A DNA stretch of 64,000 bases from Maniola hyperantus (GCF_902806685.2 NC_048542.1:7486533-7550532); one strand, 5' to 3'; shown: positions 35,001-45,368, counted from the first letter of the stretch. Notes: generated from the letters alone by a model not told the origin. Program-made: numbers and translations.

Positions 35001-35719
35001 GCAATCGCTTAGCATTACAATAATTCAGAATTCAATGACGAAGACTGACTTCAGTTTATATCTGATAGTATTTTCCTGCTTCTTCTGAAATATCTTGAAA
35101 AATAAAATATACCTACAACATCGGCGCGAAGCGTATTTTGGATGGATAAAGTGCTTAGGTGGGCACTAAGTATATTTACTCAAACTTTTGAATACGATAC
35201 GAACTTAGATATAGGCAACGCAACATTGGAAGACCCCAAAGAAGAAGATGAACGATCTCTAGCGAATCCTGCGCTTGAAATCCTCCGATAGGTATATTTT
35301 CACAAGATGTGACCCAAATCTTTGTTTGCGTCTATATTGTTTAAAAAGACAACGTTACTCTTCTACTGCTAGAGTAGTTAGATATGTATAAATAAAATAC
35401 CAGTCCTCTAACGGACTATTTGTTAATGTAATCCTTCTTGTGGTTGTGCAAATAAAGTGTATTTATTATTATTATTATTATTATTTGAAAAGTTCTTTAA
35501 GCTGGTTTTGTTTACTGAACTCATAAGAGCTTCTGATAAATCAATATCAGTTTTGTCTACCAGTTATTACACATCCCTCCCTCATCTTACCTGAGAGAAC
35601 ACTAAGAAGGATGTCGGTATAGCAGCAATCCCACACAAGAGGTAAAACAATAGGACGTGATAACAGCCCCTCTTAGTTGCCAGGACGGCTGCCTCGTCCA
35701 ATTCTTTAGTCCAAGTCAT
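23067..35719 (-). CDS. organic cation transporter-like (SLC22/MFS) protein, 12 exons
   Basis: Exons: 35591-35719, 31536-31723, 27764-27854, 27360-27467, 26632-26735, 26303-26496, 25904-26024, 25681-25816, 24968-25568, 24750-24881, 24327-24508, 23067-23243; all GT-AG, phases agree, 720 aa. Plasma-membrane MFS carrier. TM1 is at about 20-41. A large extracellular loop (44-172) carries N-glycosylation sites at 47, 72 and 107, paired Cys, and WRFD then TLVTE, matching the family's STIVTEWDLVC region. The signatures are GWISDRYGRRP (202-212), PESPRWLVG (318-326) and ERYGRR (574-579), then PETLNQPLPQTLEDGE near the C-terminus. Substrate cannot be told; insect relatives are called OCT or carcinine transporter-like. 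Odd: exon 9 (601 bp) makes the TM6-TM7 loop about 200 residues, acidic and polar. Intron 1 is 3.9 kb and intron 2 is 3.7 kb, full of repeats. Confidence 0.92.
23323..23460. mobile_element. gtagagcgttgtc MITE, copy 3
   Basis: ggctttgtagtgcgttgtct and gacagagacatgctctacaa face each other, with the attattttctgccg end. It lies about 80 bp upstream of the last OCT-like exon, inside its intron. Confidence 0.6.
23940..24267 (+). mobile_element. Helitron-like element with duplicated head
   Basis: The 5' block (taaatgcgaa, then gtttgttggtttattggttt and caatcacg) appears twice, at 23965-24045 and 24066-24155. Then come gacctggagagtgacatagg, atcaaagagtt and a 3' end ttgcgggcatcagCTAG followed by T. The duplication suggests slippage or a nested insertion. 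Confidence 0.6.
26106..26253. mobile_element. MITE in OCT-like intron 6
   Basis: attataaataatatctatcc at the left and ggatagatattatttataat at the right are inverted (24-bp arms, one mismatch). The centre contains a tRNA-like gatgggttcgaaac. It ends 49 bp from the exon 6 donor. Confidence 0.7.
27126..27328 (+). mobile_element. Helitron-like short element in OCT-like intron 4
   Basis: aatattataaatgtggatgt, caatcacgcaaaaacggctg, gaaatttggaaaggagatag, tcaaagagttcccgcgggat, ending ttgcaggcatcagccatt. Its 3' end is about 30 bp from exon 4. Confidence 0.55.
27916..28096 (-). repeat. tRNA-derived SINE (family B)
   Basis: Minus strand: gagcctcaatagctcaacgg, ggactgaaaaccgaaagg, B box ggttcaaaccc, and a full body to the agtcacttaacatggctact tail followed by an A-rich end (T run in the plus strand). 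Confidence 0.75.
28268..29560 (-). pseudogene. RTE-type reverse transcriptase, 5'-truncated
   Basis: On the minus strand about 430 codons of an RTE-clade endonuclease-reverse transcriptase. From about 29551 it reads RTALISHASKILLHILNKRL, then QAGFVKGKGTREQILIVRQ, then VDFSKAFDSV (catalytic block A), SAGVRQGCIISPLLFN, and the catalytic LRYADDTTLF (YADD box), and runs to a stop at 28268. A TGA interrupts the frame at about 29380, most simply from a CGA codon. The endonuclease domain is missing. It lies in intron 2 of the OCT-like gene in the same orientation. Not expected to be mobile. Confidence 0.9.
29570..29712. mobile_element. gtagagcgttgtc MITE, copy 4 (best preserved)
   Basis: Arms atttgtagagcgttgtccct and gagacaacgctctacaaagc pair closely around tcatataggaatgagtg; it ends attacttttggccgc. 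It sits directly upstream of the RTE fragment. Confidence 0.7.
30414..30934. mobile_element. foldback element split by a SINE
   Basis: Left arm 30414-30542 (gagccagcgcgtaccagagc to gggagatagcaggta) and right arm about 30773-30934 (acctgttatctcccaaagcc to ggcacgcgctggctct) are inverted copies of about 130 bp. A family-B SINE occupies the centre. The right arm has an extra gggacaatgtgcag tandem duplication. A half copy lies at 57320-57430 and a trace at 60040-60075. Confidence 0.75.
30555..30746 (+). repeat. tRNA-derived SINE (family B), inserted in a foldback
   Basis: Complete head (gagcctcaatagctcaatcg), body and poly-A tail of about 20 A at 30727-30746. The intact tail suggests a relatively recent insertion. 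Confidence 0.8.
31996..32175. mobile_element. MITE with about 32-bp inverted ends
   Basis: taggccgcgattagtaccta (left) and the complement of caggtgtaaccgcggcctta (right), with gcaagttttactc inside each end. It lies in intron 1 of the OCT-like gene. Similar inner sequence occurs at 63728-63840. Confidence 0.7.
32277..32474 (+). mobile_element. Helitron-like short element
   Basis: tatcttcttataatataaaa start, cagctgaaccgatttcgcta, and a 3' end gttcgccggggcagCTAG followed by T. In OCT-like intron 1. Confidence 0.55.
32557..32840 (-). pseudogene. Jockey-type reverse transcriptase C-terminus
   Basis: A frame at 32602-32832 reads RFVSSFLIRTAEIRNTLPAS, then a NYNMGTFKSRVNRHFLGKR end, the recognisable tail of lepidopteran Jockey/R1-like polymerases. 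The 3' side (cagcctaagatggagcgcgc) recurs at 40195-40215. Only the C-terminal end is present. Confidence 0.75.
32963..33051 (+). CDS. THAP-type zinc finger first exon (partial gene)
   Basis: From the ATG at 32963, 29 codons read MVHYCSVYGCYTN, then GLKFHRFPRDA, ending at a good donor (AG|GTAAAT). The pattern M-x3-C-x4-C followed by hydrophobic-FHRFP-x-D is the start of the THAP DNA-binding domain (C2CH zinc finger). THAP domains occur in host regulators and in P-element-like transposases. The rest (WxxxxxR, second C and H, AVPTIF box) was not found downstream within a few kb, so this is either a lone exon fragment of a transposon or a gene continuing through an exon I cannot see. It lies in intron 1 of the OCT-like gene on the opposite strand. 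Confidence 0.55.
33537..33662. repeat. gttccgtacctc-family repeat, 3' fragment
   Basis: cattctaaaacagattttta, then gcgcgagtctgactcgcact and the tggccggttttt end, as in copy 1. Confidence 0.6.
34728..34760. repeat. perfect 14-bp hairpin
   Basis: cccgaatgtcgacc and ggtcgacattcggg are exact reverse complements around a 5-nt loop (aatag). In OCT-like intron 1, about 830 bp from exon 1. Confidence 0.7.
35400..35484 (+). repeat. non-LTR 3' end with (tta)n tail
   Basis: taatccttcttgtggttgtg caaataaagtgt followed by six tta units. The same end occurs inverted at 37568-37630. Confidence 0.6.
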
Positions 35720-36960
35720 CTTTACGGTTCACCTCGCCTTAGTTTTAAATAACACAGTCCACAAAATGACACGCATTTCTGCGTAAGATTTTATATAGTT
35801 TTTTTAACGCCGTTTTCTTACCGAGTGCTTAAATAACTCTTAAAGTCAGGTTTCATTATCATTAAAATACTTCACTTGTTTAAATTATTTTATTAAGTAG
35901 GAATAATGATTTAGCAGCTTACAAAATTATTTCAATTACTATTTCATTTTTTTAAATTACAACTTCTTTATCAATAATTTTATTTGATACTTTAAGATGT
36001 GGCTGATCGATTAATCTTTGAAATCGTGCGACGTTGCATGCAGGTTAAGGGGACTACGATGTTGTATGTGAAGAATGAAGTGACGAAATATAATATTAAA
36101 TTTTTCGATTAAATTTTCAAAAAGTTTCACATTTGTTTCATTTTACTTGGAGCTATACATATATTGCTATAATATTACGTATTGTCATTCCTACCACTTT
36201 TGTTTACGCGTTAAACATGTCACTTTTTCAATCAACAGAAACACGGGCATCTGGTTATATTTACCGCGTAGAACTAATTCGACAGGCGCGGCGCGGCGCA
36301 GGCGCAGCGCGTAGAAATAAATCGTGATAATATTATTATGGCGACCAATCTAGATAACACAAATGGATAGCTATGGGTTTCCTTAAGTGTAAATCTGCTG
36401 TATATCAAGTGTGTTTGGATCTGTTTATTTGTTGATTAAAAGCAGAGACTTGAAGCTCACAATCTGGAGGCGGAAAAGGCTACTTTTTGTAGAATTTAAG
36501 ATTTTTTTTAAAAAAGTCTGTGCTCGCTTCGTTGAGCGTACAGCTTTCAATCTATCTATCAGTTTACGGAATACATAATATTATAATAGTAAATTGTACC
36601 TTTACTTTGAAAATAATATGTATGTACAGAAGTAATATAAACATGTATAAATAAATAAAATATTTGTAAATATAATAGTTGATCGATAAAATTGTATTTA
36701 AACAGGAAAATACTCTACCAATATTGGAAAATCTATAGGTACTTACATTCCACGAAGGACATTCCAAATCAATGGTTGAATTTGACAATTTATAAGTACT
36801 AAAAGCACTGTAAAAGTATATTTGAATAAAAAATCCCTTTATTCTGTTTTAAATATGTAACAAGCTTTGGAATTATCAAACTAAACGTTATCAAAACTGA
36901 GATTCCTTAAAAGATACCTCCTGGCTAACGTAATCTAATTTTAGAAGTGATAATAGTATA

Positions 36961-38172
36961 CAGGGTGTAACCAGAACGCAAAAACGAAGACATATGATAG
37001 TATTAATGATTACTAAGATACCACAAAAAAAGTGAAAAATAAACAAAAATAATCCTGTATTTTTTTTAAAGTTGCAAATCAAATATATTGCATATAAATA
37101 TAATGCAAATAAATATAATGCAAATAAAACATCTGAATGGCGCTAGAGCTGTAAATAGGCCATTCGGAGTCAATGCCGCGTTGTAGGTTTTGACCCCATT
37201 GACTTCCAAAACCTACCTACACAGTGGCGTGCAACTCATAGAGGCATAAAAGCGCTGCTTACCCAAGAAATAGTTAACTCGGTTGAAATTGCTCAATGCT
37301 CATTATTCTTTGACTGGCTTACCTAACTACTGCTTACCCTGGCTTTAAACCCTATGCACGCCACTGTACCTACACCTACACGTGTAGTAACAAAAATTTT
37401 TTTTACTTTGTAATGGTTTTGGAAGTCGGTTTTTTAATGTATTTTTTTATTTTAAGCTTCTTAGTATAAGTAGTCTTTGCTTGGTACCTAAAATAATATC
37501 AATTCACGAATAAAACTTTCCAAATCGACACAGCTTAGGAGTTCAGTACCTTGTAGCATCAGGATTGAAGAGATAATAATAATAATAAATACACTTTATT
37601 TGCACAACCACAAGAAGGATTACATTAAAGAATAAAAAACGTTGCTTGGTTCCTACAATATTCATTCACTATGAACACTTCCTGAATCTTGATAACTTAG
37701 GCGGATAGTAACCCTGCAGCATCAGGATTAAGGAGTTGGATTTAGAAATTTTTATGGCACTACCGCAGAAACATCCTCTGTTGATTAAAAAAAAATTTTG
37801 CTAATTGGTCCAGAAACCTCGGCAAAATCGGTGTACATATATAAAATTTGGAATTGACCTCCTTTTTGGAAGTCGGTGAAAACTACAATAGTGCTTAGGT
37901 TGTATAATAATGTTGATGGCAATTTAATCAGAGAGATTTCTCTAGTCTGTGTAAATCTGTTCATTAGTCTATGTTTTCTGTGAGTCTATGACTTTTGGAA
38001 ATGCAATACTACTGTGTCATGGCGTCTTGTACTAAATTTGGATTTTGTAACTTTAATTAAATAAAACAGTTGTGATCTCGAATTCATGTATTTTAATGGT
38101 CTCCAAGTGCTTCCAAAGCTGTACGAACAAATAATAACATTAAGTTGTTGCTAGCGTTCTGGTTACACCCTG
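36961..38172. mobile_element. 1.2-kb non-autonomous DNA transposon with TA target duplication
   Basis: The first and last 19 bp, cagggtgtaaccagaacgc and its reverse complement, are identical, and both are flanked by TA (36959-36960, 38173-38174). TA duplication and such ends fit the Tc1/mariner superfamily. No transposase frame is seen inside. A non-LTR tail (inverted, 37568-37630) and ttggaagtcgg-type repeats are embedded in it. Confidence 0.75.
37568..37630 (-). repeat. non-LTR 3' end with (taa)n tail, inverted
   Basis: (ata)n then aaatacactttatttgcaca and accacaagaaggattacatt, the complement of 35400-35484. Inserted in the TA-flanked element. Confidence 0.6.
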
Positions 38173-38613
38173 TATTACAATCGCAAATCGGCAAATCCAT
38201 TTAAAAGATAAACACATTCTATCGTAAGTAACATATTTGAAATAAGTAGTAGCATCACTTGTCCGTTTGTTTTTGCTCACAAAATAATGATCAGATTTTG
38301 GGAATTAAGTAAATAACTCCCATTTGAGTCTACTGATGTATCTAGTGTAAAAAATTATTTCCGAAAATACAATGTTATGTGCTATGTTATGCATATTTCG
38401 CTAAATGATATTTTAAAAAAAGGCTGTAGGTAACGTTCCACTTTTTTTTATTTTTTATTAAGTAGACCTACAAGGAAGCTAAAGCACAGCTAAAGCTAGT
38501 AGGTACCTACCTAACAAGTTATCACAAATAGAATCACAAGTGAGTAAAGTAAAAAAATACCTACCTATCATTGGTCAAGCTCTACGAATAGTGGTGACAG
38601 TAGTTATATCTGA

Positions 38614-38795
38614 CTAGCTTTTGCTTTCATCTTCGTAGATTTGGACTTTTTTGAATACCCGGAAACCCTTTGATTTTCCGGGATAGAAAGCAGCCTAAGA
38701 TCAGATTTTGCATGAACGCTTGGGAAAGTCCTGTAAAATTCAGTCTTGGCCGTATCGAAGATTAACTTGGGCAGACAGACAGTTAGGAATGTTAG
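38614..38795 (-). mobile_element. Helitron-like element, degraded
   Basis: Starts gactagcttttgctttcatc with aaaccctttgattttccggg, the complement of the atcccggaaaatcaaagag block of the family. Confidence 0.45.
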
Positions 38796-38849
38796 ATTTA
38801 ACTTTTAAAAACATATAGGTACTTTGAACTTATAAGAAGACACACACCG

Positions 38850-39030
38850 TAGACATCTACTGCTGGACATAGGCCTCTTGTAGGGACTACCACACGCCAC
38901 GGTCTTGAGGCATCGCTATCCAGCGGCTCCCTATGACTCGTCTGATGTTGTCAGTCTACGGATGGTCTGGCAACGCTGCGCTTTCTGGTGCGAGGTCTGC
39001 ATTCTAGCACCGTAGAACCCCGACGACTTT
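38850..39030. repeat. RTE-like 3' fragment
   Basis: It contains ctactgctggacataggcct, accacacgccacggtcttga and cagcggctccctatgactcg, phrases found at the 3' ends of lepidopteran RTE elements. No usable frame remains. Confidence 0.55.
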
Positions 39031-39599
39031 CTTTTTTTTTGGAAATTTTAGATTATATTTTATTCATGTATATTTACATGAATAAGAGAGATTTGTTTAT
39101 GTATATTTACATGAGAAAGAGACAAAACTAAATATTTTTAGCTTTGTATCTTTGTGTTTTTCAATAAAATGAAATCACAGACAGACTTTACAATTTTATT
39201 TATTTACATACCTAGATTTAGCTTTTTAGGTGGGTCTATAGACTGATAACATTTCTCACAAATTATTTACATCATATTATCGAGACTGACCGATATAGAA
39301 CTGTTATCACGTGGAGTGAGTCACTATTATCAAAGACTGTTTACTAGAATACAATACACATAATACCTAGTTTTCATACGCTGCTTCGTTATATAAGGTT
39401 TATTTAAAGTCTAGAGTCTAAATCAATATTATATACCTACTAATACTAGTCATTTTGTTATTAATTTACTAAGTAATAGTTATGGTAACGGTGACAGGTA
39501 ATTTAACACTTAGCACCTAGGATTTAAATATTATAATTTATTTTTGTATAATTCTGTTGGTGGTTCAAAAGTAAATGAATACACAGCACAACTTAGAAG

Positions 39600-39643
39600 A
39601 TCAAAATGATCGCGTACCTATATCGTTACGCGATCATTTTGAT
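39600..39643. repeat. perfect 17-bp hairpin
   Basis: atcaaaatgatcgcgta and tacgcgatcattttgat pair exactly around a 10-nt loop. Confidence 0.7.
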
Positions 39644-40744
39644 TTGATTTGATAGTGTAAATCGCCAGAAATATTATTTTTACACGACTGCCCAAAAAAG
39701 GAGTGAGCAGGTATAATGTTTTCAGAGTTCAGGGCATGTGTGTTTCTTCATTTCACACAACTTCTATATGGTTTGTACTTTTTAAAGTAGGTAAAGCCGG
39801 ACTAGAAAAACACACAGAAGTGTTATTTTAAATTCAGGCAGTCCTTTTATTACTTTTCTGGATAGGTACTCACCTTTTTTCTCGGTCAAGGCAAGGATGC
39901 TCGATAGTTTAACATAATTTGATCTGTGTCAGTACCTAGCACTTTAGGTTGGTGCTCTAGGGAGAGGGTCCATACGCCTCACCTCAATTGTCTAGACATT
40001 AAATTATAGCTAGTCATCCGGATTCATCTGACCTAAGATCAGTCAGGACGTCGTATGTCATTCAGTTTAGTAAATAGTAGTAGTAAGGACACTAAAGGAT
40101 ACCAATTCTAGCATTATTTAAAAAAAATTATAGGCAAACGCTTGACCACAATGATGGAACCTGACCCTGAAACCTGATGGAAAGTGATGATGTAGCCTAA
40201 GATGGAACGCGTTTACCTAGAAGATACCTATTCACTCTTGTTTTAAAGATACCCGGGTTGTAATTGGTAGGAAACACAGATCGTGGAAGAGAAGGGATGT
40301 CGACGACATAAGGATGGAAACTCGCCCGACGACGTCTTGCGGTTCGGTCTATTCAAAGGGGGAACGCTGCCAGTATCTTCGGAACCTTGCCTAAAGGGAC
40401 TCCTTTTAACAATATATTTTAGTTATTATATTATATTTTTAAGGTTTTTAGTTTTAGGTTCATTGTTCTAGTAGGTATATACATCCGATGTATATATGGA
40501 TTATTTGATTAAAGAACTAAATGTGACAGAATAAGTAAAAATGAATTACTTATTAAATAAAAAAGAAATCCGACTACGTGGAAGCCGACAAAACTTACGA
40601 CTTTTTCATAAATAAAACGTTAAGTAACGTATAACAACTTAATAAACTTAGTGCTAAAGAGTGTCGCAGGCGAGGATTTGTTTACAAATATATTTATGTT
40701 TTGTTTTATGACACTTTAACTTTCAGATACTAGGTAGGTACGTA

Positions 40745-40897
40745 TAGTCTGCGATAGGTCGAGATGGGAATCGGGGTGGGAACGCCCCGCAAACCGTCAC
40801 AGCTCCCGCGCTAACCCGGTGCGGGCGAGCGCGGTTGACGTGCAGGGGCGTCTCTCTGCCTCATACCCCGATTGACATCTCGATCTGTCGCATTCTA
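40745..40897. mobile_element. GC-rich foldback MITE, copy 3
   Basis: tagtctgcgataggtcgaga at the left, tctcgatctgtcgcattcta at the right, GC-rich centre with an acccggtgcgggcgagcgc block shared with copy 5. Confidence 0.7.
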
Positions 40898-41462
40898 CAA
40901 AAATAACTTTTTTTTTGTTTTAAACTGCTTACCAAGTTTATTTCGACAATCATACCTATCTAAGAAAAAAATCAAGCCTAGTCAAGTCTTCGCCCATCTA
41001 GACGTCGTCGCACATTTAAAAAAATGATATTAATCTGTTGTGTAATTATAGGTTTTTTTACAAAAGGAAGCTGCTGACGGTAGCAATTAATAGCAATCTA
41101 GATCTATTTAACCAATAAAAAGAGACGCGGAACAATTTGCTACGTCAAATGGTTGACTTGAGGGGGCAATGAAATGAACACAAATTAACATAATATCATA
41201 TTATTATCGCTTATTTGTGAACGGGCCTTTTTAGGGTTCCGTACCTGAAGGGTAAAACGGAGCCCTATTAATGTCACTCTGCTGTCTGTCTGACTGTTCG
41301 CGTGTCACGGGTCGCTAGCTCGTAGAAGAAATGAGTTACAAACCTATGGCATTTGGTGTAGAACGTTGAGCTAAACCCAAATATTGAATTAAAAAATGCA
41401 ATCAAATTATTTTTCAGGGGGGCTCGGGTCCCATACATAAAAACGAGCCAGATGTTTTTTTT

Positions 41463-41630
41463 ATAAGTCCCGCAAATTACTATTGCGCTGGAACTATGTC
41501 TCATTAACATCGAAATGACGTCGTTTTGACGTCAGCCCAAATTAAAATATACCATCAGGTCGAAACTTCAGTCTAGTGCTGACGTCACTAAAATGACAGC
41601 CACGCGCATTAACAATTTGCGGGAATTATA
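41463..41630. mobile_element. MITE carrying TGACGTCA sites, copy 1
   Basis: Ends ataagtcccgcaaatta and aatttgcgggaattat are inverted. The interior has TGACGTCA at 41527-41534 and 41580-41587 plus one TGACGTCG. Copy 2 (52385-52551) is in the opposite orientation. Confidence 0.8.
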
Positions 41631-41794
41631 CGGTATACCTACCATTCGTTAGTTGACAACTGTTTAAAAGTTGAAATAAACCGAAAGGCGTTTAATTCGA
41701 ACTAAGCGGGGACCCTAGTCCCTATGTTTAGATTCTATGCAGTCCGTATCGAACGATTCCAGCAAGATGCAGACCGATGTACCTACTATGTAGG

Positions 41795-41985
41795 TCAGGC
41801 TCAAAATACTAATTAATGATTGTCTCTATCAAACCACAGCTCAAACTACTGAACGGATCGGGCTAAAATTTGGCATCATGCACTTAGCCATTATGACGTA
41901 AACGTCGCTAAGAATTCAACTCCTATGGAAGTAAAATAGGGGTTTGAAATTTGTCAGGTCCACGTCGACGAAGTCGCAGGCTTAA
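41795..41985 (+). mobile_element. Helitron-like element, gacgtaggcatccgc type, degraded
   Basis: It shares ctcaaactactgaacggatc, ggctaaaatttggcatcatg and attatgacgtaa with the intact copies at 58095-58322 and 62797-63018. Confidence 0.5.
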
Positions 41986-42289
41986 GCTATTTATTATACA
42001 TCCACTCAGTCATATCACAGAATATATAATAATGAAAAGTTGGTTTACTACTGTAGTATCAGTTGTAGTCTGTAACGTGTAGGTACTAGCTACTATGCAT
42101 TCTAAATAAATCTTGTAACAATATCCTCAGTGAGATCTCGTAACCCAGATACAATCCGGTCTATAGACGTCACACCGCTCTTATTAATTACTGTACGTAA
42201 CAATTACCGCACCACAACACACACTGTGACCGTGGAGAGAATGTTAACAAATGTATTAGGTACACATTCAATATACTTAGTTATTCAGA

Positions 42290-42480
42290 ATAGAATAGAA
42301 TAGAATATAATGTTTTTTTATTCATGTAAACTTTTTAAAAGTGCTTATGAATAGTCAGGTAGTTTTAATTTACCACTGGTTCGGAATGCCGTTCCTACCG
42401 AGAAGAACCAGCAAGAAACTCGGCAGTTGCTCTTTTTAATTCTTAATTTTTCAATTTACAATGTTATTATACCGTACTAT
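42290..42480 (-). repeat. non-LTR 3' end with (tagaa)n tail
   Basis: Plus strand: agaatagaatagaata, then ttcggaatgccgttcctacc and gagaagaaccagcaagaaac. This is the reverse of a common lepidopteran non-LTR 3' terminus. Confidence 0.5.
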
Positions 42481-42505
42481 ACAAGCCATTCAAAATTGCA
42501 AGTAG

Positions 42506-42724
42506 GTATGCAAAACGCAACTCAAGGCGCTGGCGCGTATTTGTCTGCACGCGCAGCCCCCCATGTTGAAGCCGATTAGAAATCCAAAAACTGCATACGA
42601 GGCGTGGGAAAAACTTGAAAATGTATACGAAGGTAAAGGTCTCACGAGGCGCCTAGGGCTGTTGCGCACATTGTTCGCATTAAAGCTCGAAGGATTCACG
42701 GATATGCAGACTTATTTAAATTAA
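42506..42724 (+). pseudogene. Ty1/Copia-type gag fragment
   Basis: A frame between stops at 42503 and 42722 reads KALARICLHAQPPML, then PKTAYEAWEKLENVYEGKGL and RRLGLLRTLFALKLEGF, the pattern of the Copia gag (UBN2/gag-polypeptide) domain, where TAxEaW and Lxxxfeg are hallmarks. No LTR or pol was found near it. An A-rich stretch follows immediately, suggesting a retrocopied or truncated piece. Confidence 0.75.
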
Positions 42725-43250
42725 AAAAAAACAAAAAAAAAAAAAAAACCGACTTCAATAACCACCAACACTAAAAAGTAAAAAATAATTTAATTTATAA
42801 CCCAATATATTATGTATACAAGAGTTATTGTAGTTCTTTAGTCATATTTTTTGGAGCCACCACAGAGTCAGTAAGATCCCGGTTAACACAGAAATATCAA
42901 CGGAGGCTCGAGAAAGACGACACTTATTCGGCTTTAGCTGTGAGTAAACCGAGGAATAAGATTTTCCGCTGGTCTGGTGGACAATTTTGGTCTCATTAGA
43001 TTCAGTACACCTTAAACTAGGCTCAAGGAAGTTTTCAGGTCAAATATATGGATATTTACACGCTAGTAACTACATACATTTCTTTAAAGCTTAGTTCTTC
43101 ATTCTTCATTATATCTACAATATTTCTAAAAATTATGGAAATTGCACTACATTTACATGGGGAGAAAAATGTTATCGCTTTTTGTATGAAAATTTACAAC
43201 TAGACGATCCTCTAATGATTTTAAGCTTATTTCGTGGTTTAATGACATAT

Positions 43251-43490
43251 TTTAATGTATAAAACAGGTACATACCACGATTAATTTTTGTTTTTATTTT
43301 GCCGGACAGCTCGTGAAGTTCCAGCGAAAAGAACAAGAAAGAGGGTAGTTCGCTACTGCCCTTGACAACTCGAACTTCATCTCTCGCAGCACCGCAGTCC
43401 TGTCGTGACCACGACCCATGCAATTGGGTTGAAATATCGACAAATAAAAACAAATATTAATCGTGGTATGTACCCGTTTTATACATTAAA
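43251..43490. mobile_element. MITE-like insertion just downstream of a receptor gene
   Basis: 35-bp arms 43251-43285 and 43456-43490 (tttaatgtataaaac and gtacataccacgattaat) are inverted with one mismatch. A 13-bp direct repeat, tagacgatcctct, occurs at 43201-43213 and 43492-43504; the left copy is 37 bp from the arm, so it is not a clean target duplication. Confidence 0.6.
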
Positions 43491-43508
43491 ATAGACGATC
43501 CTCTTTAT

Positions 43509-45368
43509 TTAGTGAAAAGCAAATTGTAAAAGCACTGTAACGTAAACAGCCCACTGCTCGAAGAACCTCAAAGGTAAAGTTGCATCGATTGTTAAAACGC
43601 CACAAGCAGACATCTTAGTAAACTTTGATCGATTGGTTCTCATTACGTTCTTGTATAGCTTTTTTAATTCTGGAAGTAACAGATATGGTTAAATTATAAT
43701 AAAAGAAAATTAGAAGAATTTGAAAATTTTCAAATATTTTTAGAGTTCCGTAGATACCTCAAAAGGACAATAAGGAACCATTATAGGATCACTTCGTTGT
43801 CTGTCTGTCGTGTAGTCTGTCAAGAAAACCAATACGGTACTTCCCGTTTACCTAGAATCATGAAATTTGGCAGGTAGACAGGTCTTATAGCACAAGTAAA
43901 GGAAAAAAAACCGAAAACCGTGAATTTGTGGTTATCACAAGAAAAAATAAAAATGTGTTCATGAACAAATACTGACTCGCACTTAGCCGGTTTTTTTTTG
44001 CAATGAACTTTCGAATCGTCGAGTGAATTTACCACTGGTTTTGAATTCCTTTAACTCGAACAAAGCTGGTTTTTTTTGAGTCAGCTAGTCTAGAAATAAA
44101 ATTAAAGCATACCGGGGTGCGCGTTACTTCCTAAATTCATGACACAGTTTCTTTCAGCTTCTGCAATAGTGGTGTAAAATTCTTCACACCCCTTGATACA
44201 TAAACTGAGAACCAAAATATTCTTTACTATCCAGCCAAATACGAAGGATTCTGCAATAATGCTAGTAGTGCTCTGAAAAAATTGTTTAATATCAAGGCAA
44301 GGAAGATGAATTAAATGATAATTTATTTAATTTTCGAATAACTATTATTTTATAAGAGAAAATGAAACTTTACCGATGCACTCTCTAAAAAATTAACTTT
44401 TCCTATTTCTATGAAAATCTGAGAATAAATGAGACCATGGGCGAAACCATCAATTATTTGCAGCAAAATCTGAAAATTTAACATAATTTTTATCAACTGT
44501 AGTTTATCTATCTGTCTGTCTGTTACATTTTCACAGGCCATTCGCTTAGCCGATTTTAATACCCAGAGAGCTCTAGTAAAACATAAGGAAAAAAAGAAGT
44601 TCTTACCGGTAGCTGAAAAATATTTTTAATCATATCGAATGAATTTAAAATATCCAAATAAGCATCTAAAAATCCTTTTAAATAATATTTGCTATTCATT
44701 TTGCCGATGTCGTTATCATATTTTTGAAATCGTCTTGAATAATAACGAAGATTAGAAATCCACCAGCCAAGGCAGTCTTGGCATAGTTTTATATATCGAA
44801 AAGCACAAATCATGTTTACATCATAGTACAATAAAAGAAATACATAAGCAAAACGTGCCACACTTATATTAACTTCATAATGAAATAAAATTATAAACAT
44901 GACAGCCACAAGAAGATAGATAAAGTAGATTCCCGCTACATAGATCCAGTTTTCTTTTTTCCAATTCTTAAAGTTGTTCGAGATAAATCGAAAATTGTTT
45001 ATTATTTTTTGAACTCTCACCACAAGTTGTATTTCATATTTACTGCTATAAATATTACTGAAAAACAATAAGATGCAGTCACTGCAGTAAAATACAAAGT
45101 TAAAAATCAACGAAAAACGAATCGACGTTTCAAAGCTTAAATCCATTCCATCAATTCTAGAATGGGCATAATGAGCATATATCATCAAACACACAAAAAC
45201 GAATGACAAGATACAGTAAACATATCCTTTGGGATAAATGAAATTGTTCCGAATAGTATATTTTGAAAGAAATGAAGTGTATTGTAACAGATTAACAGGC
45301 AGTAATGCAGCTTGAAAACTTGTATCGATGAAATTGGTTTGCAGATACATTTCTGTATTTGAAATCAT
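43509..45368 (-). CDS. gustatory receptor (7tm_7 family), 4 exons
   Basis: Exons 44607-45368, 44374-44469, 44113-44272, 43509-43669; phases 0, 0, 1; 392 aa. Insect gustatory receptors are seven-pass ligand-gated channels with an intracellular N-terminus, in dendrites of taste neurons. Several hydrophobic segments are evident. The last exon holds the family signature at the start and end of TM7: LTIDATLPLRF, then VYVTVLLQFAF, a variant of TYhhhhhQF with V for the first T. Exon plan and phases match the two receptors at 46977 and 49590, which it faces head to head. An AATAAA on the minus strand (43504-43509) overlaps the stop codon. Intron 3 contains a gttccgtacctc repeat. Ligand unknown. Confidence 0.88.
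43740..44002. repeat. gttccgtacctc-family repeat inside receptor intron 3
   Basis: gagttccgtagatacctcaa start, (tctg)n tract, ctagaatcatgaaatttggc, and gactcgcacttagccggttt end. Confidence 0.65.

Larger units (their letters stand above)
39031..43508. other. gene-free repeat region between OCT-like gene and receptors
   Basis: No host exon was recognised. It contains a hairpin (39600), Jockey tail fragments (40139-40400), MITEs (40745, 41463, 43251), a Helitron-like piece (41795), a Copia gag fragment (42506) and a tagaatagaata-tailed non-LTR end (42290-42480). Confidence 0.55.
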
